This document shows positions 35,110 through 44,070 of a stretch of 64,000 nucleotides of DNA, piece after piece. A program made the position numbers and the translations under genes. Within the stretch, counting starts at the first letter, position 1. Each line of letters starts with the position of its first letter. The notes beneath the pieces are model-generated. The model had not been told where the DNA came from, did not search any database, and worked only from the letters and a program-made list of their open reading frames with translations. The stretch is taken from contig CP003083.1 of NCBI GenBank assembly GCA_000306725.1, positions 2,108,001 through 2,172,000 on the forward strand, read 5' to 3'. Source of the stretch: Methanolobus psychrophilus R15. Its GTDB lineage: Archaea > Halobacteriota > Methanosarcinia > Methanosarcinales > Methanosarcinaceae.

Positions 35110-37158
35110 ATGGTCAATAGCAGTAATGAATACCAGTCGGAAGGCAATATTGATACGGATTGCTCCATAGGACACGGTCCTCTTTATGTATTGGAAAGCA
35201 GGTCCCTACCCGGAGGGCTGGAACAGGCCAGAATATTTTTCGATACCCTGAATTCTTTAATCCTTACAACAGATAGTGAACATCGAATACTTTCCATGAA
35301 TCGCATGGCAGAGAATTTGCTGGGTTATAGGGATAATGAGCTTGCAGGTAAGAACTGGATAGATACGCTGGTTCATGAAAGTTCCAGGGAACTGTTAAAA
35401 GATGCCTTTCTTGAAATTATCTCCGGGAACACTGCTATTTCAGAACCCCTGCATTCCCTGATAATTGGAAAAGATGTCCCTGAGATAGTGATATCCTGGA
35501 ATGTTACATTCCTGAAAGATGATGATGGCTCTCCTGCAGGTTTTATACTCGCAGGCAACGACATTTCCAGGCAAAAAGCTATCGAACTGAATTGCATACA
35601 TGAAAATGAAAGGTTGTTGTCCTTCCTTCGTTCTGCCACATACGCAGTGATCTTTTCGGATCACACCGGCAGGATCTCTTTCTGGAATAAGGCTGCAACT
35701 GCTCTTTTTGGGTATGACGAAGCTGAGGTTATGGGTGAGCCTCTCACTGTCATTATGCCAAAGCGCTACAAAAAAGCACATGAGGGATGGGATCAGATAA
35801 TTTCCATCGGTAAATCTCCCGTAATGGGCAGGATCTTTGAAGCTTCAGGCCTCAGGAAGGATGGAAGTGAATTTCCTCTTGAGATTGCCGCCACTACCAC
35901 AAGGATGAATGGCAAGGTCTTCCATGGTGCTTTCCTTAATGATATATCCAAGCGTAAGATGAAAGAACGTCTGACTACCATTTCCAAGAACAAGTACCGC
36001 ATGATCTTCCAGAAGTCACCTTTAGGTATCTTTCATTTTGACGAGAAAGGGGTCATTACTCAATGCAATGAGAAATTCGTAAAGATAGTCGGTGCTGCTC
36101 ATGAAAATGTCATTAGCACAATTATTAATTTCAACATGCTGACATCTTTCAAAGACGAAGCTATGGTGAAATGCATAAAACAAGTGCTTTCAGGAATACC
36201 CGCCAGGTATGAAGATGATTTCATATCGCCTTTTTCAGACAAGGTCGTACCTATAAAGGCGGAATTCAGTCCTGTCATTTCTGAAGAAGGCAAGCTCATG
36301 GGTGGTGTGTGTGTTGTTGAGGATTTCACGGAGCGCAAGACTGCAGAAAAAGCTCTGAGTAAGTACGCTGAAGACCTTGCAAAAGCAAACACCGAGCTAA
36401 AATCCCTTGACCGCATGAAAGATGAGTTCCTTTCCAACCTGCGGCACGAACTTAAGACTCCTCTCATTCCCATACGTGGCTACAGCGAGCTGATGGCTGA
36501 AGGTGCCCTTGGTGAGCTTAACGAGCGTCAGAAAGATGCTATGGAAAAGGTGCTTCTAAGCTCTGAGAGACTAAAGAGGCTTATAGACTCTCTTCTTTAT
36601 GTCAGCATTACGGAAGGTGGCAATGCTGAGTATACATTTGTTCTTCTTCGGGTGGCAGAGATCCTTGAATCTGCAATATGTGACCGTTCACCGGAAATGA
36701 TAAGTAAGGGCCATAAGATTAAGAAGGATCTTCCTCGTGACCTTCCTCTGATAGAAGGTGACCTCGAATGCCTAACTGATGTATTTGTGAATATAATCGA
36801 TAATGCGATCAAGTTCACACCTTCGGGAGGGAATATCCGCATTTCCGCAGCTGTCGAAGATAGCAACATACACATCCAGATATCTGATGACGGGATTGGT
36901 ATCGAAGAGGCAAATATGCCAAAGATATTCACTCGCTTCTACCAGGTGGATGGCTCATCAACACGCAAATATGGAGGCAACGGGCTTGGCCTCTATATAT
37001 GCAAAAAGATAGTTGAAGCCCACAAAGGCAGTATCCGCCTGGAGAGCATCCGGAATAAAGGCACTACAATTCATGTATATCTTCCAGTGACTCCTATTTC
37101 TTCAAGTTCTTCTCTCTCAAGTAACCAAGAGTTATCAAAGACAGGGACGTCGCAGTAA
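35110..37158 (+). CDS. PAS-domain sensor histidine kinase
   Basis: The 682-residue protein has no membrane segment. Three PAS domains occupy about residues 36-155, 165-285 and 295-415; the second contains the typical GRISFWNKAATALFGYDEAEVMGE. The dimerisation/phosphoacceptor domain has His446 in NLRHELKTPL. The ATPase domain has the N box FVNIIDNAIKFTP, DDGIGI and GGNGLGLYICKKIVEAH. No receiver domain or response regulator gene lies nearby, so its partner is unknown. Its last 65 bases overlap the convergent gene at 37094. Confidence 0.92.
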   Translation: MVNSSNEYQSEGNIDTDCSIGHGPLYVLESRSLPGGLEQARIFFDTLNSLILTTDSEHRILSMNRMAENLLGYRDNELAGKNWIDTLVHESSRELLKDAFLEIISGNTAISEPLHSLIIGKDVPEIVISWNVTFLKDDDGSPAGFILAGNDISRQKAIELNCIHENERLLSFLRSATYAVIFSDHTGRISFWNKAATALFGYDEAEVMGEPLTVIMPKRYKKAHEGWDQIISIGKSPVMGRIFEASGLRKDGSEFPLEIAATTTRMNGKVFHGAFLNDISKRKMKERLTTISKNKYRMIFQKSPLGIFHFDEKGVITQCNEKFVKIVGAAHENVISTIINFNMLTSFKDEAMVKCIKQVLSGIPARYEDDFISPFSDKVVPIKAEFSPVISEEGKLMGGVCVVEDFTERKTAEKALSKYAEDLAKANTELKSLDRMKDEFLSNLRHELKTPLIPIRGYSELMAEGALGELNERQKDAMEKVLLSSERLKRLIDSLLYVSITEGGNAEYTFVLLRVAEILESAICDRSPEMISKGHKIKKDLPRDLPLIEGDLECLTDVFVNIIDNAIKFTPSGGNIRISAAVEDSNIHIQISDDGIGIEEANMPKIFTRFYQVDGSSTRKYGGNGLGLYICKKIVEAHKGSIRLESIRNKGTTIHVYLPVTPISSSSSLSSNQELSKTGTSQ

Positions 37159-37813
37159 TGTCTCTTGTGCTTTTCCCCCATGACCCATTTGCATTCATTC
37201 CGGAAATGAGCCACACTTTTGCTTCTTCAAGCTGCCGGGAGTATCCTGCAAGCAGCAAAGCCTGCATGACCAGGTTGCTTGTGGCGATCGGTCCCCATGC
37301 TTCTCCTGGGGTACGCCGGGAAAGCAGCCATCCGACACGCTCCTGAATGAATTCCTTCCAGTCGGGGGTGTCATTGTCTCTAATTCTCCCCTGCAATACC
37401 AGAGCTTGTAGTATAAGGGCTGTTGTTCCGGGATGTTCCCAGGCTGGTCCATAGTTGTCAACTAGCCACGAGCACCCTCTCTCGTTCGCTATTCCCATAT
37501 CTGCAAGGGTGATAAGTGCATAGGCTGTGTCGTACACTTCTTCATTCCATGAGTTGCCTTTCTGCTCCGACAGTATCCATGTGCTCACATCTGGGTAAAC
37601 AATGCCAATAGCTGCAAGAGCTGAAGCTGCCCTGGCAGTATCTCTCAGGGAATGATTCCATGAGCCTCCGGTTTTCAGCCTTATCAGCCTTAGTGCCAGG
37701 TCGCTCTTCATATCCCAGAGGTGGCATGCAAGCATGGCGCGTGAAAGTTCCTTCACCTCATGGATGTTCCTGGAAAGGAGCCAGTTAAAGGAGATCTCAC
37801 TTTTGAAGTACAT
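37094..37813 (-). CDS. Prenyltransferase/squalene-cyclase-like alpha-toroid repeat protein
   Basis: The 239-residue protein consists of about five helical repeats, each with an aromatic start and an alanine-rich helix: GGSWNHSLRDTARAASALAAIG, NSWNEEVYDTAYALITLADMG, PAWEHPGTTALILQAL, EAWGPIATSNLVMQALLLAG and GSWGKSTRDITATSLSLITLG. This resembles the QW-type repeats of squalene-hopene cyclases and protein prenyltransferases. It is far shorter than a cyclase, and no DxDD motif is seen. It may bind a lipid or glycan. The 3' end overlaps the histidine kinase gene by 65 bases. Confidence 0.7.
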   Translation of the reverse strand: MYFKSEISFNWLLSRNIHEVKELSRAMLACHLWDMKSDLALRLIRLKTGGSWNHSLRDTARAASALAAIGIVYPDVSTWILSEQKGNSWNEEVYDTAYALITLADMGIANERGCSWLVDNYGPAWEHPGTTALILQALVLQGRIRDNDTPDWKEFIQERVGWLLSRRTPGEAWGPIATSNLVMQALLLAGYSRQLEEAKVWLISGMNANGSWGKSTRDITATSLSLITLGYLREKNLKK

Positions 37814-37879
37814 AACGGCATAGATGCCAGCCAGTTATTTATTGTTTTGCAGGAAATCGTACGTATAAAACAGGAAATA

Positions 37880-37900
37880 AGGGAGAAATGTGCTCTCCCT
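37880..37900 (-). terminator. Hairpin terminator just after the Mrp gene
   Basis: AGGGAGA and TCTCCCT pair around a seven-base loop, four bases after the stop of the Mrp gene. On the minus strand TATTTCCTGTTTTATACG follows. Confidence 0.55.
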
Positions 37901-37904
37901 AATA

Positions 37905-38738
37905 TTACTGTTTGAAATTTTCCACACTGTCAACAATGCGGTTAAATTCCCTGAACCATTCAAGGTCTGAATCACCTTCAAGATGCACTCTGCCATTATC
38001 TTCCATTGTCGCTATTGCCGGATCAATTGGCAGTTCTCCTAATACCGGTACATTGAAATCTGCTGCGGCTCTTTCAACGCCTCCGGTTCCATAGATATCG
38101 ATTTTCTCATTGCAGTGGGGGCATTTCATACCGCTCATATTCTCGACTATCCCAATGACCGGGACCTTGAGCATACTGGCAAAGGTGAGTGATTTTCTTA
38201 CGCTGAGCAGGGCCACATCCTGGGGGGTTGTCACAACCACTGCCCCGTCAAGTTTCTCAATCAGCTGGGCAATGCTCAGGGGCTCGTCGCCAGTTCCGGG
38301 GGGAAGGTCAATGAAAAGGTAGTCCAGTTTGCCCCATGAGACTTCCTGCAGGAACTGCTTGATGGCTCCCATCTTTGCAGGCCCCCTCCATATTATGGGA
38401 GAGTCCCTGTCTTCCACAAGGAGTGCTATTGACATAACGCTCAGGTTTTCGGTAACCTGTATCGGGACTATGCCATTTTCGTCGACAGAGGGTCTCATGT
38501 CTTCGATTCCAAACATCTTGGGGATGCTGGGTCCGTGAATATCAGCATCAAGAAGGCCTACCTTGTATCCACGGTCTGCAAGACGTGCAGCAAGGTTAGC
38601 GGCAACAGTGCTTTTGCCTACGCCTCCTTTTCCGCTCATGACCATTATCTTCTTTCTGATGGCTCTCATTTGCTTTATAAGCCTGGATTCCTGCGGTTTC
38701 TGTAACAAGTCCTGAGGGCTCTGTATTGTTTGTGTCAT
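37905..38738 (-). CDS. Mrp/NBP35 family iron-sulfur cluster carrier ATPase
   Basis: The protein carries and transfers [4Fe-4S] clusters to apoproteins. From ATG 38738 (MTQTIQSPQD), after GAGGTTACC, it has 277 residues. The deviant Walker A is MSGKGGVGKSTVAANLA, with LLDADIHGPSIP and IDLPPGTGDEP typical of the family, and the CPHC pair is the cluster ligand site of the dimer. The open frame extends upstream to 38858 without family-like sequence. The DUF134 gene lies just upstream on the same strand. Confidence 0.93.
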   Translation of the reverse strand: MTQTIQSPQDLLQKPQESRLIKQMRAIRKKIMVMSGKGGVGKSTVAANLAARLADRGYKVGLLDADIHGPSIPKMFGIEDMRPSVDENGIVPIQVTENLSVMSIALLVEDRDSPIIWRGPAKMGAIKQFLQEVSWGKLDYLFIDLPPGTGDEPLSIAQLIEKLDGAVVVTTPQDVALLSVRKSLTFASMLKVPVIGIVENMSGMKCPHCNEKIDIYGTGGVERAAADFNVPVLGELPIDPAIATMEDNGRVHLEGDSDLEWFREFNRIVDSVENFKQ

Positions 38739-38832
38739 TTGGTAACCTCTTTGATGATTTATATGACTGGTATCGGATACTAAGTATAAATTATTCTGGA
38801 ATGCAATATATGAATCGGAAGCAGTGCTACTC

Positions 38833-39141
38833 TTAGCCGGTGTGTATGTAACTGCCACCTGATATCTCGATCGCCTTTCCGGTTGTCAGTGCCAAAGCTA
38901 CTTTTTTCCTTGCGCTCTGCAGATCTTCCCAGAACGCCCGCCTTGAAATACCCATCCTGAAAGCTGCCTCTTCCTGCAACACTCCTTCCAGGTCGACCAG
39001 CCTTAAAGCTTCCAGTTCTTCAACCGCAAGTGCTACAGTTTCAAGTTCATTCAACGGTACTCCCCTTGGTTTGAAATAAAGCACTTCCGGAGAGCACTCT
39101 ACTCTTCTTGGGGACTTGGGTCTCCCTCTGCATTTCATCAA
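38833..39141 (-). CDS. DUF134 (UPF0251) family putative DNA-binding protein
   Basis: The 102-residue protein starts [30 protein letters not shown], the DUF134 signature, and has a helix-turn-helix: [42 protein letters not shown]. Members are thought to be sigma-like DNA-binding regulators and often sit beside Mrp-type ATPases, as here. It reads into the Mrp gene after a gap of about 95 bases. Confidence 0.9.
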   Translation of the reverse strand: MMKCRGRPKSPRRVECSPEVLYFKPRGVPLNELETVALAVEELEALRLVDLEGVLQEEAAFRMGISRRAFWEDLQSARKKVALALTTGKAIEISGGSYIHTG

Positions 39142-39224
39142 GCATATTCATGGATATGCCAATATTTATTACTTGCCGGTTAAGTTCATATATTTCTTCC
39201 CAAATGTGCCTATTTTTGGAAAAA

Positions 39225-40025
39225 TCAGATGAAGTAGGCAAATAAGGTTATTACTCCAAGTGCTATGCAGAATTTGGCAAAATCGAATTTCTGGGCTATC
39301 TTTATGAACAGATCGATTGTCAGAAGTCCGAAAAGGAATGCAAAGAGCATTGCAAACAGTGCGTTCAGGTCAACTGTCAGCATTCCCATGGCAGCTATGC
39401 CTATGTTTGCCGCTAAGACTGCGGGTATGCTCATGAGGAAGCTCAGCTTAATAGCATCTGATGCATTGAAATTTCTTAAAAGTAATGATGAGACTGTAAT
39501 GCCGGACCTGCTGATGCCTGGAAGTGCGGCAAAACCCTGGGCTATTCCGGTTATCAGTGAATCATTGAATGTAGGTACTTCTTTTTTAACCTCTTTCCCA
39601 AGCGCTGTTTTTTGCAGGACACCTGTGAATATCAGTAGTAATCCTATAAATGCGGTTGCTATCTTGGCTGAGAAGTCCGTAAAGCCTGTGGCAAATATCA
39701 CAAGTGGGAGGCCAACAATTCCGGTCAGTAGTGTTGAGGTTACCAGGAAGCTTATAAGTGCATGATCCTCTCCCTTGCGGGATCCAATATTACGGATATA
39801 CTGGGGTATATTTTCAAAAATTCCTTTAAGGTCTTTCCTGAAATAGATGGTTGCTGAGAGGAGGGTGCCTGTATGTAGCCATATGGAGATTGGTAAGGCT
39901 TCAGCAAGCGTCTTGTCAAAGACATTGATCATTACAAGAGTTGTCATACCCTCGCTGCTTATCGGGAGCCATTCGGCTATACCCTGAACCACCCCGATCA
40001 CTATTGCCTCATAGAATGTTAACAT
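39225..40025 (-). CDS. uppP: Undecaprenyl-diphosphatase family (UppP/BacA) membrane protein
   Basis: The 266-residue protein has about eight hydrophobic segments and the family motifs GVVQGIAEWLPISSEG near the start and ALPGISRSGITVSSLL in the second half. Bacterial UppP recycles the C55 lipid carrier; archaeal members probably act on dolichyl or similar polyprenyl diphosphates used in glycosylation. ATG 40025 (MLTFYEAIV) lies about 27 bases from a TATATAT element at 40049-40057, so it may be leaderless; ATG 40034 is an alternative. Confidence 0.88.
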   Translation of the reverse strand: MLTFYEAIVIGVVQGIAEWLPISSEGMTTLVMINVFDKTLAEALPISIWLHTGTLLSATIYFRKDLKGIFENIPQYIRNIGSRKGEDHALISFLVTSTLLTGIVGLPLVIFATGFTDFSAKIATAFIGLLLIFTGVLQKTALGKEVKKEVPTFNDSLITGIAQGFAALPGISRSGITVSSLLLRNFNASDAIKLSFLMSIPAVLAANIGIAAMGMLTVDLNALFAMLFAFLFGLLTIDLFIKIAQKFDFAKFCIALGVITLFAYFI

Positions 40026-40048
40026 TCTGCCCATATCTGATTTTTTTG

Positions 40049-40057
40049 TATATATAT
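40049..40057 (-). promoter_or_regulatory. TATA box of uppP
   Basis: ATATATATA on the minus strand is centred about 27 bases before ATG 40025, the spacing expected for a leaderless archaeal transcript. Confidence 0.45.
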
Positions 40058-40280
40058 TGGGCGGTCTTTGAGATATGATGCACATATGGGTATAATTATA
40101 TGTCCTTATTCCAAAAAGAATATATATTACGCCTTATAAGGGTTCCAGTATACTGGGATATGGTTAGTAATTAACATCGGACGCTAATCATAATAAGTTG
40201 CCAGCAAATGTAATTATAAATAGTTATAGAACTCGCAATCTTTTTATTGTAGGAGGGCAGAATTCTATTTGGGGCTATTT

Positions 40281-40460
40281 ATGTCACAACCATTGAACAG
40301 GAGTTCAGGGACTTTTGCGCATGCCGTACAATCGATTCCTGATTACTCTGAAGTGCTTGTGTTGCTTTTGATATTGGCTTTGATGGCGATGTCTTCTGAT
40401 GATATTGCAGATTTCATTTCACTGGTGCGCGAAGCATTCACTTATCCCGGATTTCCCTGA
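40281..40460 (+). CDS. Small single-span membrane protein
   Basis: A frame of 59 residues starts at ATG 40281 (MSQPLNRSSGTFAHAV) and contains one hydrophobic segment (VLVLLLILALMAMSS) followed by an amphipathic end. GGAGGG lies at 40253-40258, closer to a TTG at 40269, which would add four residues. I do not recognise it. The clear membrane segment and promoter-like upstream sequence support a real gene. It lies before DUF1622 on the same strand. Confidence 0.5.
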   Translation: MSQPLNRSSGTFAHAVQSIPDYSEVLVLLLILALMAMSSDDIADFISLVREAFTYPGFP

Positions 40461-40527
40461 GTAACTTCTTTGTTATGTAGAAATGTCTCTATAAATATGT
40501 ATTAATATAAGAGAACAGTTACTCTTA

Positions 40528-40893
40528 ATGGTACACTTTATGGTAGTTGGGGCAGAATCTTTAATGGAATGGGGGTCTCTGGGACTTGGCCTTTTTGAAC
40601 TGTTCTTTGTTATGGTAGGCTTGGCGATGATCATTTATGGTGGCATTGTCTCTACCATTGAAATTGTTCTCCATGAGGTGCAGAGAACCAACTATACTTA
40701 TGCGCACATCAGGCACCAGTTCACCGATAAGATATTATTCGGCCTGGAGTTCCTGATTGCCGCAGATGTGATCAGGACTGTTCTGGATCCTTCAATCGAG
40801 GAGATTTTGACCCTTGGTGCAATCGTTTTGATAAGGACCATTATGGCTCACTTCCTTAGTAAGGAGATTGAGGAATACTCTTTCGAAGAATAG
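40528..40893 (+). CDS. DUF1622 family membrane protein
   Basis: The 121-residue protein has three hydrophobic segments (about residues 18-40, 70-85 and 90-110). It contains YTYAHIRHQFTDKILFGLEFLIAADVIRTVLDPSIEEILTLGAIVLIRTIMAHFLSKEIEE, the DUF1622 signature. Its function is unknown. A TATA-like ATTAATATAAG lies near 40500. Confidence 0.88.
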   Translation: MVHFMVVGAESLMEWGSLGLGLFELFFVMVGLAMIIYGGIVSTIEIVLHEVQRTNYTYAHIRHQFTDKILFGLEFLIAADVIRTVLDPSIEEILTLGAIVLIRTIMAHFLSKEIEEYSFEE

Positions 40894-40993
40894 TTTTTTT
40901 ATGTTCTTGTGACCTGCCATTCATGTAATGGCTTAACTCCTTCTTTGGAGTATATACAAATTTTGGCCTTCTTTTTGACTCAAAATCCAAAAG

Positions 40994-41002
40994 AATATAT
41001 AT
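40994..41002 (+). promoter_or_regulatory. TATA box of the DtxR-family gene
   Basis: AATATATAT is centred about 26 bases before ATG 41025, which suggests a leaderless transcript. Confidence 0.4.
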
Positions 41003-41024
41003 CCCCAGTTTGTAATCCCCATGC

Positions 41025-41447
41025 ATGCAGGATATCACTGGGCTTGAGCTTTCTCCAAAGAAAGTAGAGTATTTAAAGTTCCTCTTTCAGAAAGGCGGGC
41101 TTGTAAGGACTACAGACATCTCTGCTCAGTTGCAGGTGGATCCTTCCACATCTACCAAGACCATCGTGGATCTTGCTGAGACCGGGCTTGTGGAGCATAT
41201 CCCCTACAGGGGTGTAAGGCTGACCGAAAAGGGCCTGAAATATGCTGAATTCCTTGTCAATCGGCACAATATACTGAGCCTGATGCTCAGTCATTATGGG
41301 CTGTCTGCGGAGGAAGCATGTAAAGAGACTTCGAGGTTCGAATCCCTGGTTTCAAAAGCCGCAGTAGATAAGATCTGCACATCTATGGGTCACCCCATGA
41401 CAAGCGTATGTGGAAAGATACGGCATGTGTCCTGTGGAGTTCCCTGA
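41025..41447 (+). CDS. DtxR/MntR-family metal-dependent regulator
   Basis: The 140-residue protein has a winged helix at about residues 10-65 (YLKFLFQKGGLVRTTDISAQLQVDPSTSTKTIVDLAETGLV) and a metal-binding dimerisation domain (NRHNILSLMLSHYGLSAEEACKETSRFESLVS). These are DtxR-family features with conserved Cys, Glu and His ligands. The gene lies 64 bases before a zinc-type ABC transporter in the same direction, so it probably controls metal uptake. Which metal it senses is not shown. Confidence 0.88.
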   Translation: MQDITGLELSPKKVEYLKFLFQKGGLVRTTDISAQLQVDPSTSTKTIVDLAETGLVEHIPYRGVRLTEKGLKYAEFLVNRHNILSLMLSHYGLSAEEACKETSRFESLVSKAAVDKICTSMGHPMTSVCGKIRHVSCGVP

Positions 41448-41511
41448 TTTATGCTCATATGTTTGGCATGTGGCCAACATATTTGGTAGTATTGCTAAAT
41501 GGAGGTATGAA

Positions 41512-42462
41512 ATGAATAAATTAATTATGTTATTGGCAGTTTTCCTATCTTTAGGACTTGTCATCACGAGTGGTTGCGTTGACAGACAGGAAGCATCTGC
41601 CTCAACGGACAAGCCTGTTGTTGCTGTGAGCATCCTTCCGCAGGCCGAATTCGTAGAAAAGATCGCCGGAGACCAGGTCAGGGTGCTCGTTATGGTTCCC
41701 CAAGGTGCAGACCCTCATACCTATGAGATCACTTCGGGGCAGCTCAGGGACCTGAGTAAGGCTCAGATGTATGTGAAAGTTGGTTCGGGACTGGACTTTG
41801 AGAATGTGTGGATGGACAGGCTGATAGCCCAGAACTCGGGCATGCTGATAGTCGACTCATCAAGTGGTATCAAGCTGCGGACAATGGAGGCTCACTCTCA
41901 TGATGACGAAGATCATGATGAAGAACATGATGCAGAAGATCACGCTGATGAACAAAACCACACGGATGAAGCGGGTTCAAGAGACCCCCATATCTGGACC
42001 TCTCCTCAGGAAGCAAAGATAATGGTTAATAATACCTATGCAGGCCTCGTACAAATCGACCCTGATAACAAAGACCTGTATATGCAGAACCGGGATGCCT
42101 ATCTTGCAGAGCTGGATGCCACAGACGTCATGATCAGGGAAACCCTTGCCGGGAAAGAGGGTAGCAGTTTCATAGTGTATCATCCTTCATGGGGCTATTT
42201 CGCGGACGAGTATGGTCTTGTGGAGGTTTCCGTAGAGATCGAGGGTAAGGAGCCCAGTGCGAAAGATATGCAACACCTGATAGACACGGCGAAAGAAAAG
42301 AATATTACTGTAATATTCGTACAACCTGGTTTCAGTGCCACAAGTGCTAAGGCTATAGCTTCTGAAATAAATGCAGAAGTAGTGGCTGTCGATCCCCTTG
42401 CAAAAGATTATATAGATAATCTTGCAAAGGTATCCGAAGCGTTTGCAAAAGGACTGGCTTAA
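41512..42462 (+). CDS. znuA: Zinc-type ABC transporter substrate-binding lipoprotein
   Basis: From ATG 41512, after GGAGGT, the 316-residue protein has a lipoprotein signal peptide ending LVITSGC and the cluster A-I fold. The metal ligands are in GADPHTYEIT, RDPHIWTSP, YHPSWGYFADEYGL and a late Asp. A His/Asp/Glu-rich loop (about residues 125-155, with HSHDDEDHDEEHD) is typical of zinc rather than manganese binders. ATPase and permease genes follow without gaps. Confidence 0.88.
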   Translation: MNKLIMLLAVFLSLGLVITSGCVDRQEASASTDKPVVAVSILPQAEFVEKIAGDQVRVLVMVPQGADPHTYEITSGQLRDLSKAQMYVKVGSGLDFENVWMDRLIAQNSGMLIVDSSSGIKLRTMEAHSHDDEDHDEEHDAEDHADEQNHTDEAGSRDPHIWTSPQEAKIMVNNTYAGLVQIDPDNKDLYMQNRDAYLAELDATDVMIRETLAGKEGSSFIVYHPSWGYFADEYGLVEVSVEIEGKEPSAKDMQHLIDTAKEKNITVIFVQPGFSATSAKAIASEINAEVVAVDPLAKDYIDNLAKVSEAFAKGLA

Positions 42463-43212
42463 ATGGTTGAAGTGATCGATCTCAAGGATGTATGGGTAAG
42501 TTATGGCAACGTTCCTGTGCTTGAAGCAGTGGATCTTGTAGTTGAGGACAGGGATTTCCTTGCCATAATCGGCCCTAACGGAGGTGGCAAAAGCACCCTC
42601 CTCAAAGTTATCCTGGGATTGATCAAACCTGATCGTGGCTCGGTCAAACTTCTGGGGGACGATCCGAAAAGGACCCGCAAATATGCGGGTTATGTGCCCC
42701 AGTATATCTCTTCTAACCTCGAGTTCCCCATAAGTGTATGGGAAGTTGTTCTCATGGGCTGCCTGGGCCGTAAAGGTCCCTTCAGGGGATATAACGAAGA
42801 GGACAAAAAAGCTGCCTATGAATCCCTTAAAGTAGTCGATATGCTTGATTACAGGGACCGCCAGATCGGTGAACTGTCAGGCGGACAGAAACAGAGGGTC
42901 TTCATCGCCCGGTCGCTTGTTACACATCCCAAATTGCTGATTCTGGACGAACCTTCAACCGGGATAGATTCAAAACGCCAGAAGGAGTTCTATGAGCTTC
43001 TTAACCGGCTTAAATCGGAAATTGCTATTCTTCTTGTCACTCACGACATGAGCGCCCTGTCGGTTTATGTTGACAAGGTCGCCTGTCTGAATCGAAGGCT
43101 GCACTATCACAACTCAAAGGAATTGAGCCCTGCTGATCTTGAGGCGGCATACCAATGCCCGGTAGAGCTGATAGCGCATGGTGTTCCTCACAGGGTCTTG
43201 AAGCTACATTGA
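42463..43212 (+). CDS. znuC: Zinc-type ABC transporter ATP-binding protein
   Basis: The 249-residue ATPase begins at the base after the znuA stop. It has Walker A GPNGGGKSTLL, the signature LSGGQKQRVFIARSL, Walker B LLILDEPSTGID and LVTHDMSAL. VPQYISSNLEFPISVWEVVLMG is typical of the zinc/manganese group. The end reads CPVELIAHGVPHRVLKLH. Confidence 0.92.
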   Translation: MVEVIDLKDVWVSYGNVPVLEAVDLVVEDRDFLAIIGPNGGGKSTLLKVILGLIKPDRGSVKLLGDDPKRTRKYAGYVPQYISSNLEFPISVWEVVLMGCLGRKGPFRGYNEEDKKAAYESLKVVDMLDYRDRQIGELSGGQKQRVFIARSLVTHPKLLILDEPSTGIDSKRQKEFYELLNRLKSEIAILLVTHDMSALSVYVDKVACLNRRLHYHNSKELSPADLEAAYQCPVELIAHGVPHRVLKLH

Positions 43213-43225
43213 GAGGAAACGTTCC

Positions 43226-44044
43226 ATGCTCGAAATACTGCAATATGGTTTTATGAGGAATGCTATTATGGCAGCAGTCCTTGCAAGTATCGCCTGTGGC
43301 ATCATCGGCGTGTATGTTGTTGTCAAAAAAGTTTCCTCTCTGAGTGGTGGTATTTCCCATGCTTCATTTGGAGGGGTTGGCCTGGGGTACTATCTTGGTG
43401 TCAACCCTATGTACGGACTGATACCTTTCAGTCTGCTGGCAGCTATTGCCATGGGGCTCGCAAGTAAAAGGACAAAGGTTGCCGAAGATACTGCAGTCGG
43501 CATACTGTGGTCACTGGGAATGGCTATAGGTATCATTCTCATTTATCTTACTCCCGGATATGCTCCCGACCTTATGACCTATCTTTTTGGTAACATACTT
43601 ACAGTACCGCTCTCGGACATTTACCTGATGTTGGCTCTTGATGCGGTGATTATTCTGGTAGTATATGCCTATTACAAGGAATTCATGTCCCTGTGTTTTG
43701 ACGAGGAATTTGCAACGGTCGCAGGTATCAATGTGGAGCGCCTTTATTTACTATTACTTTGTCTGATAGCGTTGACAATTGTCCTTCTCATAAAGGTTGT
43801 GGGGATAATACTCATTATAGCACTGCTTACTATGCCCGCATCCCTGAGCAGCCATTACACGAAGAACCTGAGAAAGATGATGTACATGTCCATCCTCCTT
43901 GGCGCTTCCTTCAGTATAATGGGGTTGGCACTATCCTATAATTATGATGTACCTTCAGGTGCGACAATTATCCTTGTAATGTCAGCAGCATACCTGCTTC
44001 ATTTCGTGTACAAAGCAGTCAGACCAAAGACTGTAACCAGATGA
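43226..44044 (+). CDS. znuB: Zinc-type ABC transporter permease
   Basis: The 272-residue membrane protein of the ABC-3 family has about eight hydrophobic segments. Family motifs are GGISHASFGGVGLGYYLG and LLTMPASLSSHYTKNLRKMM. GAGAGGAAA precedes ATG 43226. It ends the operon and converges on tfuA. Confidence 0.92.
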   Translation: MLEILQYGFMRNAIMAAVLASIACGIIGVYVVVKKVSSLSGGISHASFGGVGLGYYLGVNPMYGLIPFSLLAAIAMGLASKRTKVAEDTAVGILWSLGMAIGIILIYLTPGYAPDLMTYLFGNILTVPLSDIYLMLALDAVIILVVYAYYKEFMSLCFDEEFATVAGINVERLYLLLLCLIALTIVLLIKVVGIILIIALLTMPASLSSHYTKNLRKMMYMSILLGASFSIMGLALSYNYDVPSGATIILVMSAAYLLHFVYKAVRPKTVTR

Positions 44045-44070
44045 GCCCTGATATCTCATTTGTACTTTAC

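Noticed and set aside
39047-39241. Minus-strand ORF overlapping the DUF134 gene start
   Set aside because: It has no family features and conflicts with DUF134, which matches its family over the full length.
41330-41352. GGTTCGAATCCC, which looks like a tRNA T-arm
   Set aside because: It lies inside the DtxR-family coding sequence, the flanking bases do not form a five-pair T-stem, and no acceptor, D or anticodon arms surround it.
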